A DNA stretch of 64,000 nucleotides from Acidovorax facilis (lineage in GTDB: Bacteria; Pseudomonadota; Gammaproteobacteria; Burkholderiales; Burkholderiaceae_C). Shown here one piece after another: positions 8,533-18,773 of this stretch. Numbering within the stretch: the stretch's first letter is position 1; every line of letters starts with the position of its first letter. The translations under genes and the position numbers were made by a program. The notes below the pieces were generated by a model that had not been told where the DNA came from, made no database searches, and saw only the letters and a program-made list of their open reading frames with translations. The stretch spans positions 1 to 64,000 of the forward strand of contig NZ_JAMXAX010000009.1 of assembly GCF_023913775.1 (NCBI RefSeq), read 5' to 3'.

Positions 8533-10980
8533 CTAGCGGGTCTTGGAAGACTTTGAGCCCAGCGAGGCCACTTTGGAGGAAGGAGCGCCGCTGGCCGCCT
8601 TCCGGGATGATCCTGCTGCAACAGCGTCCAGAACACGGGCTGTCGTGGACACTGCCGGAACCACCCGCAAGGAGCCGTCCGCAGCCAGCTTGTCACGCAT
8701 CCGCCGGGTCATGGACTGCGTGCTTGCATCCGGTGCGGTGAAAAGGAACAGAGTGCCGTGTGGGCTGGCCCAGGTAAGTTGCGTGCGGACGACCCGGCCG
8801 TTGGTGACCAGCTCGACCCACGCGCCAATTACAAAGTCAGCGTAGGGATCGGGCGCATCCACGGGCGCCTGAACACTGTCCTCGGGGGCCACAGCGGAGG
8901 CTTGCGCTTCAGCAGGGGCTGCTTCTTGGGCCACCGGCTCGGGTTCTGGCTGAGGCGCCGCCACAGGTGCGGGCGCTGGCTTTTCAAAGGCCGACTGATG
9001 CAGCCCCACCAAACGCTGCAAGAAGGCGCTGGTCTGCACAGCGGGGTAATTGATGGTCTTGAGCCCCTTGCGCAGCTTGGCCAGCAGGCCGGGTATGGCC
9101 TCGTTCAGGCGCTCAGGTTCCTGGCGGGTCAGGTCGGGTTGGGCGCTCCATAGCAGCACAGGCACCAGCGCCAGGTAGCCACCGGGGTCCTCATCCTGCC
9201 CATCTCCGCCCTTGAGCACCTGCGCCAAGGCGATCACATCCGCCCATGGGCCGGCGGCAAAATCGAGCACGTCGGCAGGCACGTTCTCCAGATCAGGCAG
9301 CCTGCGGATGTCGGCCGCAGTCTTTTCGGCCAGCATTTCCCGCTGCTCCGCTTGGAGCAAGGCTTTTTGCTGCGCTTCCTGATGGGCCTTGATCTTCTGC
9401 TCCTGAGTCTCCCAGGCAGACTGCAGGGCCTTGAGCACGGTATCAAAAGGCCCTGCATCTTTGATTTCGTTGGCAGTCAGGTGCTCCACCGCACCTTGCA
9501 CCAAGCGCATGAAACTGCTGAACCCCGGCGTTGCTTCTGCGGTGAACGCCAGACTGCGTTGCGTCAGCTCATCCAGCAAACGGCGCGCGGGATGGGTGCC
9601 ATCGGTGAAAAACCGCCCATCGTGTGTCACCAGTTGTTTGAGTGCGGGCTCCAAACTCTTCACAGCCTTCTGCACGGGCGGCAGAAGGCGAGCATCCTGG
9701 GCAATGTTCTCCATCATGCGGCCAACCACCTCAATGGCCATGGCCGGGGATTGGGTGGCCGCCTCCATCGGCATGGCCGCGTACACCACAGGAGCCACAC
9801 CCGGGCCCCGCCACCCCGTCAAAGGCGCCGACAGCGAAGCTGCCTGGCTGCCGCTGGCGAGCCTTCCCACCAAGCGTTCGAGCTGGGCCATGTCCTCGAT
9901 GGCCTCGGCCGCTGCACCCACAGGGTAGTAACCACCGCCTTGCGGCATCGGTTGGGCACCCGCAGGAGGCACACCCCACGCAGGCTGCAAAGCCACCGGC
10001 TGCGAAGGCATGGCGCCATATGCGCGTGGATCAAAAGGATCTCCGCCAGCCAACATCTGGCGCAGGATGCCCACCGTCAACAATGCTTCTTCTGCGGCTG
10101 GCGCCATCGGCGATTGCAGGGAATCGCCACTCCAGCCAGTGAAAGGCCCCATGCCACGGCCATAGCCGGTGTTGCCATAGTCCCCCATGGGCGCGCCCAT
10201 CGAATTGCCATAGCCGGAGTACCCCCCACCATAGCCGGTACCCATGCCGGTGTTGGTGCCAGGGCCACCGTAGCCACCGCCACGACCCGCGTTGCCGCCG
10301 GGCGTGCCGAGCACCGCGTACCCCACGGGCTGAACGCCATGCTCGCGCAGGCTGGCAGCCGTTTTTTTGTATTCATCCACCAGCAGCTTACCCAACAGGT
10401 CGCGCATGTGCTGCATCCACAGCTGGCGCACTTCGGGCGATACACCAGTGTCTCCCACCACCTGCTGGAGCGCGCGGATATAACTTTCGGGGCGCAGTGG
10501 GTTGCGTTCGGGTTGCACACTGCGCAAGCCTTGTGCGGAACTGACGAGGGTGTTGAGTTCGGCCAGTACCGCATCAGTGGCATGTAGCGCCGATTGCTGC
10601 GCCTTGGACAGCTCCACCTGCGCCTGCATCTCGTTCTCATCCATGAGCGAGAGTTCACCGAAGTCCATGCCGGTGTCCTCGGCAGAACTGCGGCCTTTGG
10701 CAGCGGGACCTTCGGCAAAAATCTCCAGCAGGGCCATGGGATAACCCTTGACCAGCGCAGCTTCATGCTGGTTCAGCAAGCGCAGGCTGTCACTGACCAG
10801 ATTGCGCTGCTGGATATTGCGGACGACAGACTCCTCACCCGTCAGGGCCCCTTGCGTGACCTTGACCAATTCCTGCATCAACGCCTCGCCGCCGCGCACG
10901 GCGTTGACGACACAGGCGCGGAAAACAGTTCTCGAACGAGAAGCAGTCTGGGACATGGTGGGGAGGAATCGATCGGACAA
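8533..10980 (-). CDS. DUF1631 family protein
   Basis: 815 aa. Family features: an N-terminal helical region beginning with FRACVVNAVRGGEALMQELV, the MDFGELSLMDENEMQAQVEL segment, a Gly/Tyr-rich insert (about 230-300) and a C-terminal PilZ-like domain (IGAWVELVTNGRVVRTQLTW). The function is uncertain; cytoplasmic. It converges with the TAXI gene and is followed downstream by nothing on its strand within the 110-base gap. Confidence 0.8.
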   Translation of the reverse strand: MSDRFLPTMSQTASRSRTVFRACVVNAVRGGEALMQELVKVTQGALTGEESVVRNIQQRNLVSDSLRLLNQHEAALVKGYPMALLEIFAEGPAAKGRSSAEDTGMDFGELSLMDENEMQAQVELSKAQQSALHATDAVLAELNTLVSSAQGLRSVQPERNPLRPESYIRALQQVVGDTGVSPEVRQLWMQHMRDLLGKLLVDEYKKTAASLREHGVQPVGYAVLGTPGGNAGRGGGYGGPGTNTGMGTGYGGGYSGYGNSMGAPMGDYGNTGYGRGMGPFTGWSGDSLQSPMAPAAEEALLTVGILRQMLAGGDPFDPRAYGAMPSQPVALQPAWGVPPAGAQPMPQGGGYYPVGAAAEAIEDMAQLERLVGRLASGSQAASLSAPLTGWRGPGVAPVVYAAMPMEAATQSPAMAIEVVGRMMENIAQDARLLPPVQKAVKSLEPALKQLVTHDGRFFTDGTHPARRLLDELTQRSLAFTAEATPGFSSFMRLVQGAVEHLTANEIKDAGPFDTVLKALQSAWETQEQKIKAHQEAQQKALLQAEQREMLAEKTAADIRRLPDLENVPADVLDFAAGPWADVIALAQVLKGGDGQDEDPGGYLALVPVLLWSAQPDLTRQEPERLNEAIPGLLAKLRKGLKTINYPAVQTSAFLQRLVGLHQSAFEKPAPAPVAAPQPEPEPVAQEAAPAEAQASAVAPEDSVQAPVDAPDPYADFVIGAWVELVTNGRVVRTQLTWASPHGTLFLFTAPDASTQSMTRRMRDKLAADGSLRVVPAVSTTARVLDAVAAGSSRKAASGAPSSKVASLGSKSSKTR

Positions 10981-11016
10981 CAGGTTTCCAGATGCAATGC
11001 TACTTGACCTGACGCC

Positions 11017-12678
11017 TTATTTGAGGGCTTTGAACCTCATTCGTTTGGGTTTTGCCCCTTCTTCACCCAGGCGCTTCTTCTTGTCGGCCTCGTACTCCTG
11101 GTAATTGCCGTCAAAGAACGTCCACTGGCTGTCACCTTCAGCCGCCAGGATGTGGGTGGCGATCCGGTCCAGGAACCAGCGATCGTGGCTGATTACCAAC
11201 ATCGTGCCGGCAAATTCCAGAAGCGCGTCTTCGAGAGCCCGCAACGTTTCCACGTCCAGATCGTTGGACGGCTCGTCCAGCATCAGCACGTTGCCGCCGG
11301 CAATCAGGGTCTTGGCCAGGTGCAAACGACCGCGCTCCCCCCCTGAGAGCATGCCAACCTTCTTTTGCTGGTCGCCGCCATTGAAGTTGAAGCGACCGCA
11401 GTAGGCGCGGCTGGCCATCTGGAATTTGCCCACGTTCAGGATGTCGAGCCCGCCCGATACGTCTTCCCAGACGGTCTTGTCATTCGACAAGTCATCGCGG
11501 TGCTGGTCCACAAAGGCCATCTTGACGGTGGAGCCGATAACGACCTCCCCCGCGTCCGGCTTTTCCTTGCCCGCAATCAGCTTGAACAGCGTGGACTTAC
11601 CGGCGCCGTTGGGCCCGATGATGCCGACGATGGCGCCTGCAGGAATGTTGAAGCTCAGGTTGTCGATCAGCACGCGGTCGCCAAACGACTTGGTGACGTT
11701 CTTGAACTCGATCACCTGGCTGCCCAGACGGTCCGCCACGGGGATGAAGATTTCGTTCGTTTCGTTGCGCTTCTGGTATTCGTAATCGCTCAGTTCCTCA
11801 AAGCGGGCCAGACGGGCCTTGCTCTTGGCCTGGCGGGCCTTGGGGTTCTGGCGCGACCATTCAAGTTCCTTCTTCAGGGCCTTGGCGCGGGCTTCCTCAC
11901 CCTTTTGTTCGGCTTCCAGACGGGCGCCCTTCTGGGTCAGCCAGTCGGAGTAATTGCCCTTGTACGGGATGCCGGACCCACGGTCCAGTTCCAGAATCCA
12001 TTCGGCGGCGTTGTCCAGGAAGTAGCGATCGTGGGTGATGGCCACCACGGTGCCGGAGTAGCGCTGCAGGAACTGCTCCAGCCAGTCCACCGATTCGGCG
12101 TCCAAGTGGTTGGTCGGTTCGTCGAGCAGCAGCATATCGGGCTTGGACAGCAGCAGGCGGCACAGGGCCACGCGGCGTTTTTCACCACCGGAGAGCACGC
12201 CAATATTGGCATCCCAAGGTGGCAGGCGCAGCGCATCGGCTGCGATTTCCAATTGGTGCTCGGAGTCGGTACCCGCCGTTGCAATAATGGCTTCCAGCTC
12301 GGCCTGCTCGGCGGCCAGCGCGTCAAAGTCGGCATCTTCAGCGCCATAGGCGGTGTAGACCTCTTCAAGACGGGCCTTGGCGGCAAAAACCTTGCCCATG
12401 CCGGCTTCCACGCTCTCCCGCACGGTTTGTGTCGGGTCCAGCTGGGGTTCCTGGGGCAGATAGCCGATGTTCAGACCGGCCATTGGGATGGCCTCGCCTT
12501 CGATTTCCTTGTCAAGGCCCGCCATGATCTTCAGGAGGGTGGACTTACCCGAACCGTTAGTCCCCAATACGCCAATCTTGGCGCCCGGGAAGAAGCTCAG
12601 GGAGATGTCTTTCAAGATCTGCCGCTTGGGCGGCACGATCTTGCCGACGCGATTCATGGAAAAAACGTATTGGGCCAT
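11017..12678 (-). CDS. ettA: energy-dependent translational throttle protein EttA (ABC-F)
   Basis: 553 aa, the usual EttA length. Two ABC domains: Walker A GTNGSGKST (about 39) and GPNGAGKST (about 345), signatures LSGGEKRRVALCRLL and LSGGERGRLHLAKTL, Walker B LLLDEPTNHLD and LMLDEPSNDLD. The arm and linker (PtIM) region lies near 240-310 (ARLEAEQKGEEARAKALKKE). EttA binds the ribosomal E site and gates elongation by ATP/ADP ratio. It is transcribed divergently from the DEAD-box gene. Confidence 0.95.
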   Translation of the reverse strand: MAQYVFSMNRVGKIVPPKRQILKDISLSFFPGAKIGVLGTNGSGKSTLLKIMAGLDKEIEGEAIPMAGLNIGYLPQEPQLDPTQTVRESVEAGMGKVFAAKARLEEVYTAYGAEDADFDALAAEQAELEAIIATAGTDSEHQLEIAADALRLPPWDANIGVLSGGEKRRVALCRLLLSKPDMLLLDEPTNHLDAESVDWLEQFLQRYSGTVVAITHDRYFLDNAAEWILELDRGSGIPYKGNYSDWLTQKGARLEAEQKGEEARAKALKKELEWSRQNPKARQAKSKARLARFEELSDYEYQKRNETNEIFIPVADRLGSQVIEFKNVTKSFGDRVLIDNLSFNIPAGAIVGIIGPNGAGKSTLFKLIAGKEKPDAGEVVIGSTVKMAFVDQHRDDLSNDKTVWEDVSGGLDILNVGKFQMASRAYCGRFNFNGGDQQKKVGMLSGGERGRLHLAKTLIAGGNVLMLDEPSNDLDVETLRALEDALLEFAGTMLVISHDRWFLDRIATHILAAEGDSQWTFFDGNYQEYEADKKKRLGEEGAKPKRMRFKALK

Positions 12679-12921
12679 TGAGTGTCAAACCTGCAAAAAT
12701 GAGCAGAAATTCTGCGTGCAAACCGAGATTATCGGGCCATGCGACAATACCCACCGTAGCGGGCTCCAGTTGCCCGCCACATCAGCACACTGCTGGGGAC
12801 GAAGGAAGCATCAACTTCCAGGCTCCCACTCTTGAACCTCATCGGCTTGAGACTGGCTCGACAACCTCCCGGTTGCACGACAGGCCGATACCCAGCGCCC
12901 CGGACGGGCGCATCCAAAGAC

Positions 12922-14757
12922 ATGACATTTGACGAACTGAACCTGGCTCCTGCCATCCTGAAGGCCGTGCACGAAACGGGCTACGAAACCCCCACGCCCA
13001 TTCAGGCCCAGGCCATTCCCGCCGTGCTCGCAGGCCACGACCTGCTGGCTGGCGCGCAGACTGGCACCGGCAAGACCGCCGCGTTTACCCTGCCCATGCT
13101 GCACCGCCTTTCGCAAAGCGCTGCCCCCAAGAACAAGTTCGGTGGCAAGGGCATCCGTGCCCTGGTGCTGACGCCCACCCGCGAACTCGCCGCCCAGGTG
13201 GAAGAATCCGTGCGCGAATACGGCAAATACCTGGATATCAACTCCACCGTCGTCTTCGGCGGTGTGGGCATGAACCCGCAGATCGACCGCGTCAAGCGCG
13301 GCGTGGACATTCTGGTGGCCACGCCCGGCCGCCTGCTGGACTTGCAGCAGCAGGGCTTCCTGGACCTGTCGACCGTGCAGGTGCTGGTGCTCGACGAAGC
13401 CGACCGCATGCTGGACATGGGTTTCATCCACGACGTGAAGAAGGTGCTGGCCCTGGTGCCCAAGGACAAGCAAAGCCTGCTGTTCTCGGCCACCTTCAGC
13501 GATGAAATCCGCGACCTGGCCAATACCCTGCTCAAGAACCCTCAGAGCATCCAGGTCACCCCCAGCAACACCACCGTGCAGCGCATCTCGCAGGTGATTC
13601 ACCCCGTGGGCCGTGGCAAGAAGAAGCAGGTGCTGCTGCACATCATCCAGCAGCACAACTGGAGCCAGGTGCTGGTGTTCACCCGCACCAAGTTTGGCGC
13701 CAACAATGTGGCCGAGTTTCTGACTAAAAATGGCGTTCAGGCCATGGCCCTGCACGGCAACAAGAGCCAGAGCGCCCGCACCCAGGCGCTGGCTGGGTTC
13801 AAGAGCGGCGAGATCCGTGCCCTGGTGGCCACCGACATCGCGGCGCGCGGCATTGACATCGACGACCTGCCGCACGTCGTCAATTACGAAATCCCGAACG
13901 TCTCTGAAGACTACGTGCACCGGATTGGCCGCACGGGCCGCGCTGGTGCTACTGGCGAAGCCGTGAGCCTGGTCTGCATGGACGAAGAAGGCTTCATGAT
14001 GGACATCGAGCGCTTCACCAAGCAGCAGATCCCGGTCCAGATCATCGAAGGCTTCGGCCCCGACGCGGGCGAGAAGGCAGAGCCCATCGCCATGGGTCGC
14101 CAGACCATCTGGGGCGGTGCAGGCAAGCCCCCGAGCCGTGACGTGATGCAGGCAGCCGCCAAGGCAGCCCGTAGCGAAATGATGGACCGCATCCGCACCA
14201 ACAAGGCCGGCCAGGGTGCTGGCGGCGGCGGCGGCGGTGGCGGTGACCGTGGCCCCCGCACTGGCGGCGGCGGTGGTGCCCGTGGCGGCCGCGCCGGTGG
14301 TGCACCTGCTGCAGCGGGCGGTGGCGGCAATGGTCCGCGCGGTGGCCGTGCCGGTGGTGGCGGTGGCGCCCAGGGCGGCGGCGCACGCGCTGGCGGCCAA
14401 GCACCTGCACGCGGCCGCTCCGGCGGCAGCGCCGGTGGCGGAGGCGGCGGCTACGAAGGCGGCAATCGCTACGACGACTCGCAACCCCCACGCGCGAATG
14501 CCCACCTGGGCACGCACATGGGCCATGCCAACCCAGGCCATCGTAACTCCAGCCATGCAGGCGGCGGCGCTGGCGGCCAGCCAGATCCCATGCGCACCAG
14601 CGTGGACAGCTTGGGCGGCGGCGGTCGCCGTGGCGGTGGTGGCTATCGTGGCAACAACGGTGGAGGTGGCGGCTATGGCGGAGGCACGGGTGGTTCTGGT
14701 GGCCGGGGCAACGGGTCTCGTGGGCCGGGCGGTTCTCGCGGCTCTTTTGGCCGCTGA
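12922..14757 (+). CDS. rhlE: RhlE-type DEAD-box RNA helicase with a long Gly-rich tail
   Basis: 611 aa. Motifs in order: Q motif with FDEL and GYETPTPIQ, Walker [45 protein letters not shown], and [10 protein letters not shown]. The core ends near residue 400. A 170-residue C-terminal tail is mostly Gly with Arg, typical of RNA-binding RGG-like tails. It acts in ribosome assembly or RNA decay. The last 83 bases also encode, in another frame, the start of the next gene. Confidence 0.92.
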   Translation: MTFDELNLAPAILKAVHETGYETPTPIQAQAIPAVLAGHDLLAGAQTGTGKTAAFTLPMLHRLSQSAAPKNKFGGKGIRALVLTPTRELAAQVEESVREYGKYLDINSTVVFGGVGMNPQIDRVKRGVDILVATPGRLLDLQQQGFLDLSTVQVLVLDEADRMLDMGFIHDVKKVLALVPKDKQSLLFSATFSDEIRDLANTLLKNPQSIQVTPSNTTVQRISQVIHPVGRGKKKQVLLHIIQQHNWSQVLVFTRTKFGANNVAEFLTKNGVQAMALHGNKSQSARTQALAGFKSGEIRALVATDIAARGIDIDDLPHVVNYEIPNVSEDYVHRIGRTGRAGATGEAVSLVCMDEEGFMMDIERFTKQQIPVQIIEGFGPDAGEKAEPIAMGRQTIWGGAGKPPSRDVMQAAAKAARSEMMDRIRTNKAGQGAGGGGGGGGDRGPRTGGGGGARGGRAGGAPAAAGGGGNGPRGGRAGGGGGAQGGGARAGGQAPARGRSGGSAGGGGGGYEGGNRYDDSQPPRANAHLGTHMGHANPGHRNSSHAGGGAGGQPDPMRTSVDSLGGGGRRGGGGYRGNNGGGGGYGGGTGGSGGRGNGSRGPGGSRGSFGR

Positions 14758-15406
14758 TCCGTCGGTAGGCAAAAACACAGTCCATACCGGCACAGCGCCG
14801 GGCGAAGCGCTGCCACCCGAGGTGCATGCGCTGTATGCCCTTGGTCGGCGCATGCCGGACATCACGCATCCACGGCTGCACCTGCACGCTGTGGATTTTG
14901 CGGCCTTGGGCGCCCGGCCCGCGGTCCCGGCCCTGCCGCATGTGGATGATGTCTACATCACGTTGGGGACGACCATCGCAGCGGCCGGAAGCCAGCAGGC
15001 TTTTCGCGCGGTGGACCACGACGCGGTCATTGCCACCGCGCGCACAGCGATGGCGGCCGGTGCCACCCGCTGCGGGGTAGTGACCGCCATGGGCGCAGAC
15101 GCAAATTCCCGCATCTTCTACAACCGTATCAAAGGCGAGGTCGAGCAGGCGCTTAAAAGCCTGGGCTTTGACACGCTCGTGATCGCGCGCCCATCGCTGC
15201 TGCTGGGTGAACGCCGGGCTCTGGGCCAGGCCGCGCGCCCCGCCGAGTCCCTGTCCATCAAGGCCTTCAAGCTGCTGGACCCGCTCATCCCCGCCAGCTA
15301 CCGCGCCCGCCCCGGTGCCGATGTGGCGCGAGCGCTTGTCCATGCCGTGCAAACGCGGCCTTCGGGGCTGCACGTCCTGTCAGGCAACGCGCTGCAGGTC
15401 TTCTGA
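14675..15406 (+). CDS. NAD(P)-binding Rossmann oxidoreductase (HTATIP2/NmrA-like)
   Basis: 243 aa. It starts at [20 protein letters not shown], which carries the dinucleotide-binding GATGLVG loop near residue 11. Further family features are [18 protein letters not shown] and an [13 protein letters not shown] segment resembling the YxxxK active-site pair. The first 83 bases overlap the Gly-rich end of rhlE in a different frame, so the GGN/GGT-rich helicase DNA doubles as the Rossmann loop. A later start would remove the glycine loop, so this one is preferred. Confidence 0.8.
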   Translation: MAEARVVLVAGATGLVGRAVLAALLAADPSVGKNTVHTGTAPGEALPPEVHALYALGRRMPDITHPRLHLHAVDFAALGARPAVPALPHVDDVYITLGTTIAAAGSQQAFRAVDHDAVIATARTAMAAGATRCGVVTAMGADANSRIFYNRIKGEVEQALKSLGFDTLVIARPSLLLGERRALGQAARPAESLSIKAFKLLDPLIPASYRARPGADVARALVHAVQTRPSGLHVLSGNALQVF

Positions 15407-15439
15407 CCTCCTCCCCAGTCCACTGCAGTTGCCTGTGCG

Positions 15440-16555
15440 ATGCTGTGGCCTATGCGCCCCAACGACTTCCCCCAGCCCCTGGCCACTTTGATGGTGGCCA
15501 CCTGCAATGTGCTCAACCTGGCCAATCCTGGCCGCCTGTTCTACGAGAACCAAGACCCCTACAGCCAGACGGAGTTTGATCGCAAGCTCACCTGGCTGGG
15601 CGACCGGTTTCGCATGCTCAATGCCGACGTGCTGGCAGTACAGGAGGTGTGGGACGACGCAGCATTCAAGGGCGCCCTCGGCCGCAGCGGCCTGCGCTAC
15701 GACTTCGTGGCGGTACCCGGGGCGGAGAACGATGCGACGCGCACCGGAGCACAAGGCACGCCCCGGGTCGGCATTGCGACACGGCTCAAGGTGGATGCCT
15801 TGCAGTCGTTTGCGGAATTTCCCCCGGGCTTCCAGGTAGAAATACCGGGCCTGGGCCTGCACACGCGCTTTGAACGGCCGCCTCTGGTTGCAACACTGCG
15901 CATGAAACACGGACAGAGCCTGAACGTACTGACGGCCCACCTCAAATCCAAACGGCCCAAGTTCCTGCAGGATGCACAGGGCAACCCCACGGAAGACCGG
16001 GACGACCGCAAGGTGATGGCGCTGGCATCGCTGCGCTCGCTGATCATGCGGGGCGCCGAAGCCATGGCGCTGCGCTGCCTGGTCATCGACCTGCTGCACC
16101 GCACCAGCGTGCCGCTGGTGGTCTTGGGCGATTTCAATGACACCCCGGACAGCGTCACCACACAGCTCATCTGCGCCACCAATGAGATCGCCTACGACCG
16201 CTCGGCACGCGATGTCGCGCTGTTCAATGCCTACGACCTGCAGGGCGATGCGGCGCTGAAGAAGGATGTCGCGTACTCACACATCCACCAAAGCTCGCCC
16301 AGCGTGCTGGACCAGATTCTGGTGAGCGAGGAATTCGTGCACAACGGCAGGAACAGCATGGGCGACGTGCGGCGCGTGGACTACTTCAACGACCACCTGC
16401 ACGAAGGACGTGACAGGACCCGATCGGACCACGGTTTTGTGCGCGCACTGCTGCGGCTGAAGATGGCACAGCAGACGGAGCCCTCACCTGCACCGTCCAC
16501 CTCCGCCGGCAGCTCGCTGGCCTCGAATCCAGTCCCATCGGCCCCAAAACTGTGA
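15440..16555 (+). CDS. endonuclease/exonuclease/phosphatase (EEP) family protein
   Basis: 371 aa, no clear signal peptide. EEP catalytic motifs: VATCNVLNLA (Asn), VLAVQEVWDD (catalytic Glu), LNVLTAHLKS, VVLGDFNDTP (Asp/Asn) and RSDHGFV (Asp-His). It resembles bacterial nuclease/phosphodiesterase members of the fold. The start could also be 15452 (MRPND). The tail after about 345 is a low-complexity Ser/Pro stretch. The substrate is unknown. Confidence 0.82.
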   Translation: MLWPMRPNDFPQPLATLMVATCNVLNLANPGRLFYENQDPYSQTEFDRKLTWLGDRFRMLNADVLAVQEVWDDAAFKGALGRSGLRYDFVAVPGAENDATRTGAQGTPRVGIATRLKVDALQSFAEFPPGFQVEIPGLGLHTRFERPPLVATLRMKHGQSLNVLTAHLKSKRPKFLQDAQGNPTEDRDDRKVMALASLRSLIMRGAEAMALRCLVIDLLHRTSVPLVVLGDFNDTPDSVTTQLICATNEIAYDRSARDVALFNAYDLQGDAALKKDVAYSHIHQSSPSVLDQILVSEEFVHNGRNSMGDVRRVDYFNDHLHEGRDRTRSDHGFVRALLRLKMAQQTEPSPAPSTSAGSSLASNPVPSAPKL

Positions 16556-16687
16556 CATCGCACAGGGCTTTGGCGCGTCAACCCCGGGTTTGCAACGGGA
16601 TGTACGCTGACACGGCATGGCAGTGACGGGCAGGTAACATCGCCGTAACAAAGCCGCCCGGTCAGGCCTCAGAAGGCAGATACCACC

Positions 16688-18562
16688 ATGAACATGTACT
16701 CCAACCCTCACCGCACCCCACCAGAAGCGTCATCGGCCCTGCCGCCACCGGCTCGCCCACAGCGCATGCCCTGGAAGGTCTCGGCGTTGCTGGCAGCCGT
16801 GCTGCTGACGGCGTGCTCCAGCACCCCGCTGCCACCCTGGCCATCAGCGCCAGCCACGCGAACCAGCGCGCCGGCCCCCTTGCCCCGCGCTCAGCCAGGT
16901 ACGGTGGTGCCAGCGCCCTTGGGCCGGGCCCCACAGGCTCAGGCCCCGCGCCAAGGGGCGATCGCCAGCCCGCTGCCACCACCCGCGCCGCTGGTCGTGC
17001 AAAACGAAGGCCCGATGGCGCCCCCCTACGGTGCGGCCGTGGCTGCCCGGTTCCCTGATCCACCCATGGCCTACAGCACACCCGGCCTGGGACCGGACCG
17101 CAGAGCTTTCACCACCAATGCCGAGCTGGGCCAGTGGCTGCATTCCCTGGCCGATCCGGCTCCCCGTGGGCCCACGCGCACCAAGCTGCTCAACCTGGGC
17201 ATGTCGCAGCGCGGTGAACCCATCCTTGGCCTGCTGGTGACCCGCGCTGCGGGCACGGAACCCGCCAACCTGGACACCAGCGGGCGGCCCACCGTAGTGC
17301 TCGTCGGCCAGCAGCACGGCGACGAACCCGCAGGCAGCGAAGCGCTGCTCGTGATCAGCCGCGAACTGGCCCATGGCCTGCTGGAACCCCTGCTGGACCG
17401 CATCAACGTGGTGATAGTGCCGCGCGCCAACCCCGATGGCGCCGCCGTTGGCACCCGCGTCACGGCCAATGGCGTGGACATGAACCGCGACCACCTGCTG
17501 CTGAACACCCCCGAGGCCCGCGCTCTGGCCAAGGTGGTGAACGACTACCGCCCCATCCTGGTGGTGGATGCCCATGAATACACGGTGGTGGGCCGCTACC
17601 TGCAGAAATTCAACGCCATCCAGCGTTATGACGCCCTGCTGCAGTACACCACCACCGCGAACTACCCCGAGTTTCTGACCAAGGCCTCGCAAGAGTGGTA
17701 CCACCAGCCCATGGTGGCGGCCCTCAAGGCCCAGGGCCTGACCAGCGACTGGTACTACACCACCTCGACGAACCCGGACGACAAGCGCATCTCCATGGGG
17801 GGCACCCAACCCGACACCGGCCGCAATGTGAACGGCCTGAAGAACACCATCAGCCTGCTGATCGAAACACGGGGCGTGGGCATCGGGCGCATGCACATCC
17901 AGCGCCGCGTGCATTCGCAGGTCACAGCCATCACCAGTGCGCTGCGCAGCACCGCAGAGCGGGCGGCCAACCTGGAGCAGGTCCGATCCTTCGTTGCTCG
18001 CGACGTGAGCGCCCAGGCCTGCCGCGACCAAGTGGTGGTAGAAGCAGCGGCCACGCCCACCCAGCGCGAGCTGGACTTCCTGGACCCCGAAACGGGTGCA
18101 GACCGCGCCATCCGGGTGGACTGGAACTCATCCCTCACCTTGCGCCCCACCAAAACCCGCGCCCGCCCCTGCGGCTACTGGCTGTCGGCCGGCTCCACCG
18201 CCGCCGTTGAGCGCTTGAAAATGCTCGGCCTGCAGGTGATGCGCGTGGCCGAATCCGGATCGGCACTGGCCGATATCTACCGCGAAACAGCGCGTGAGTC
18301 CGGCGACCGGCAGGACGTGATCGGCACCATCGCTGGCGGCAAGGGCATTGTTCGCGTGCAGGTATCGCCAGTGCGCAGTGCCATTGACGTGCCTGCGGGC
18401 AGCTTCTATGTGCCACTGAACCAGCCCCGCGCCAACCTGGCAGTGGCCGCCCTGGAGCCCGACACGCAGAACAGCTATTTCGCCAACCACCTGATTGAAG
18501 AGCTGGGAAATACCGCGCGCATCATGTCACCCCCTGCCCTGGTGTTTGAAGACATCAACTAG
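16688..18562 (+). CDS. M14-like zinc carboxypeptidase lipoprotein
   Basis: 624 aa. The lipobox LTAC near residue 39 predicts a lipoprotein, followed by a Pro/Ala-rich linker (to about 115). The peptidase domain has zinc ligands HGDEPAGSE (HxxE), the third ligand in VVDAHEY, NPDG and VDMNRD segments, and the catalytic Glu in LLIETRGVG. The C-terminal domain (about 430-624) is not recognised. It probably trims peptides at the envelope. It converges with the Kef-type gene across a 211-base gap. Confidence 0.82.
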   Translation: MNMYSNPHRTPPEASSALPPPARPQRMPWKVSALLAAVLLTACSSTPLPPWPSAPATRTSAPAPLPRAQPGTVVPAPLGRAPQAQAPRQGAIASPLPPPAPLVVQNEGPMAPPYGAAVAARFPDPPMAYSTPGLGPDRRAFTTNAELGQWLHSLADPAPRGPTRTKLLNLGMSQRGEPILGLLVTRAAGTEPANLDTSGRPTVVLVGQQHGDEPAGSEALLVISRELAHGLLEPLLDRINVVIVPRANPDGAAVGTRVTANGVDMNRDHLLLNTPEARALAKVVNDYRPILVVDAHEYTVVGRYLQKFNAIQRYDALLQYTTTANYPEFLTKASQEWYHQPMVAALKAQGLTSDWYYTTSTNPDDKRISMGGTQPDTGRNVNGLKNTISLLIETRGVGIGRMHIQRRVHSQVTAITSALRSTAERAANLEQVRSFVARDVSAQACRDQVVVEAAATPTQRELDFLDPETGADRAIRVDWNSSLTLRPTKTRARPCGYWLSAGSTAAVERLKMLGLQVMRVAESGSALADIYRETARESGDRQDVIGTIAGGKGIVRVQVSPVRSAIDVPAGSFYVPLNQPRANLAVAALEPDTQNSYFANHLIEELGNTARIMSPPALVFEDIN

Positions 18563-18705
18563 CCTTGAACGCGCCTGCCTGAAACCCACCACCGACGAAC
18601 AATGCAAGGTCTTGTGGGTCGAGGCGGCAGAAATGCGGGCCAAGGCGCAGGGGGTAGTACGCTGAAGCAGCCCAAAGGAGTCTGCAACCAGTGCCCCGAC
18701 AGAGA

Positions 18706-18768
18706 AAATACTATAAAAATAATAGCTACCAACGCTTATCCATAAAGCGCTAGCAGCTAAAAATGCAT
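18706..18768. repeat. intergenic palindromic repeat, copy 2
   Basis: An AT-rich inverted repeat in the gap between the convergent peptidase and Kef-type genes. Arms TAGCTACCAACGCTT and AAGCGCTAGCAGCTA flank a short centre. The sequence matches the block inside the cupredoxin gene at 3007-3055. In this position it may act as a bidirectional terminator or an mRNA 3' end. Confidence 0.72.
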
Positions 18769-18773
18769 TGAAT

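Noticed and set aside
12811-14865. 684-aa minus-strand ORF opposite rhlE
   Set aside because: Low-complexity Ala/Thr/His composition caused by the Gly-rich tail on the other strand.
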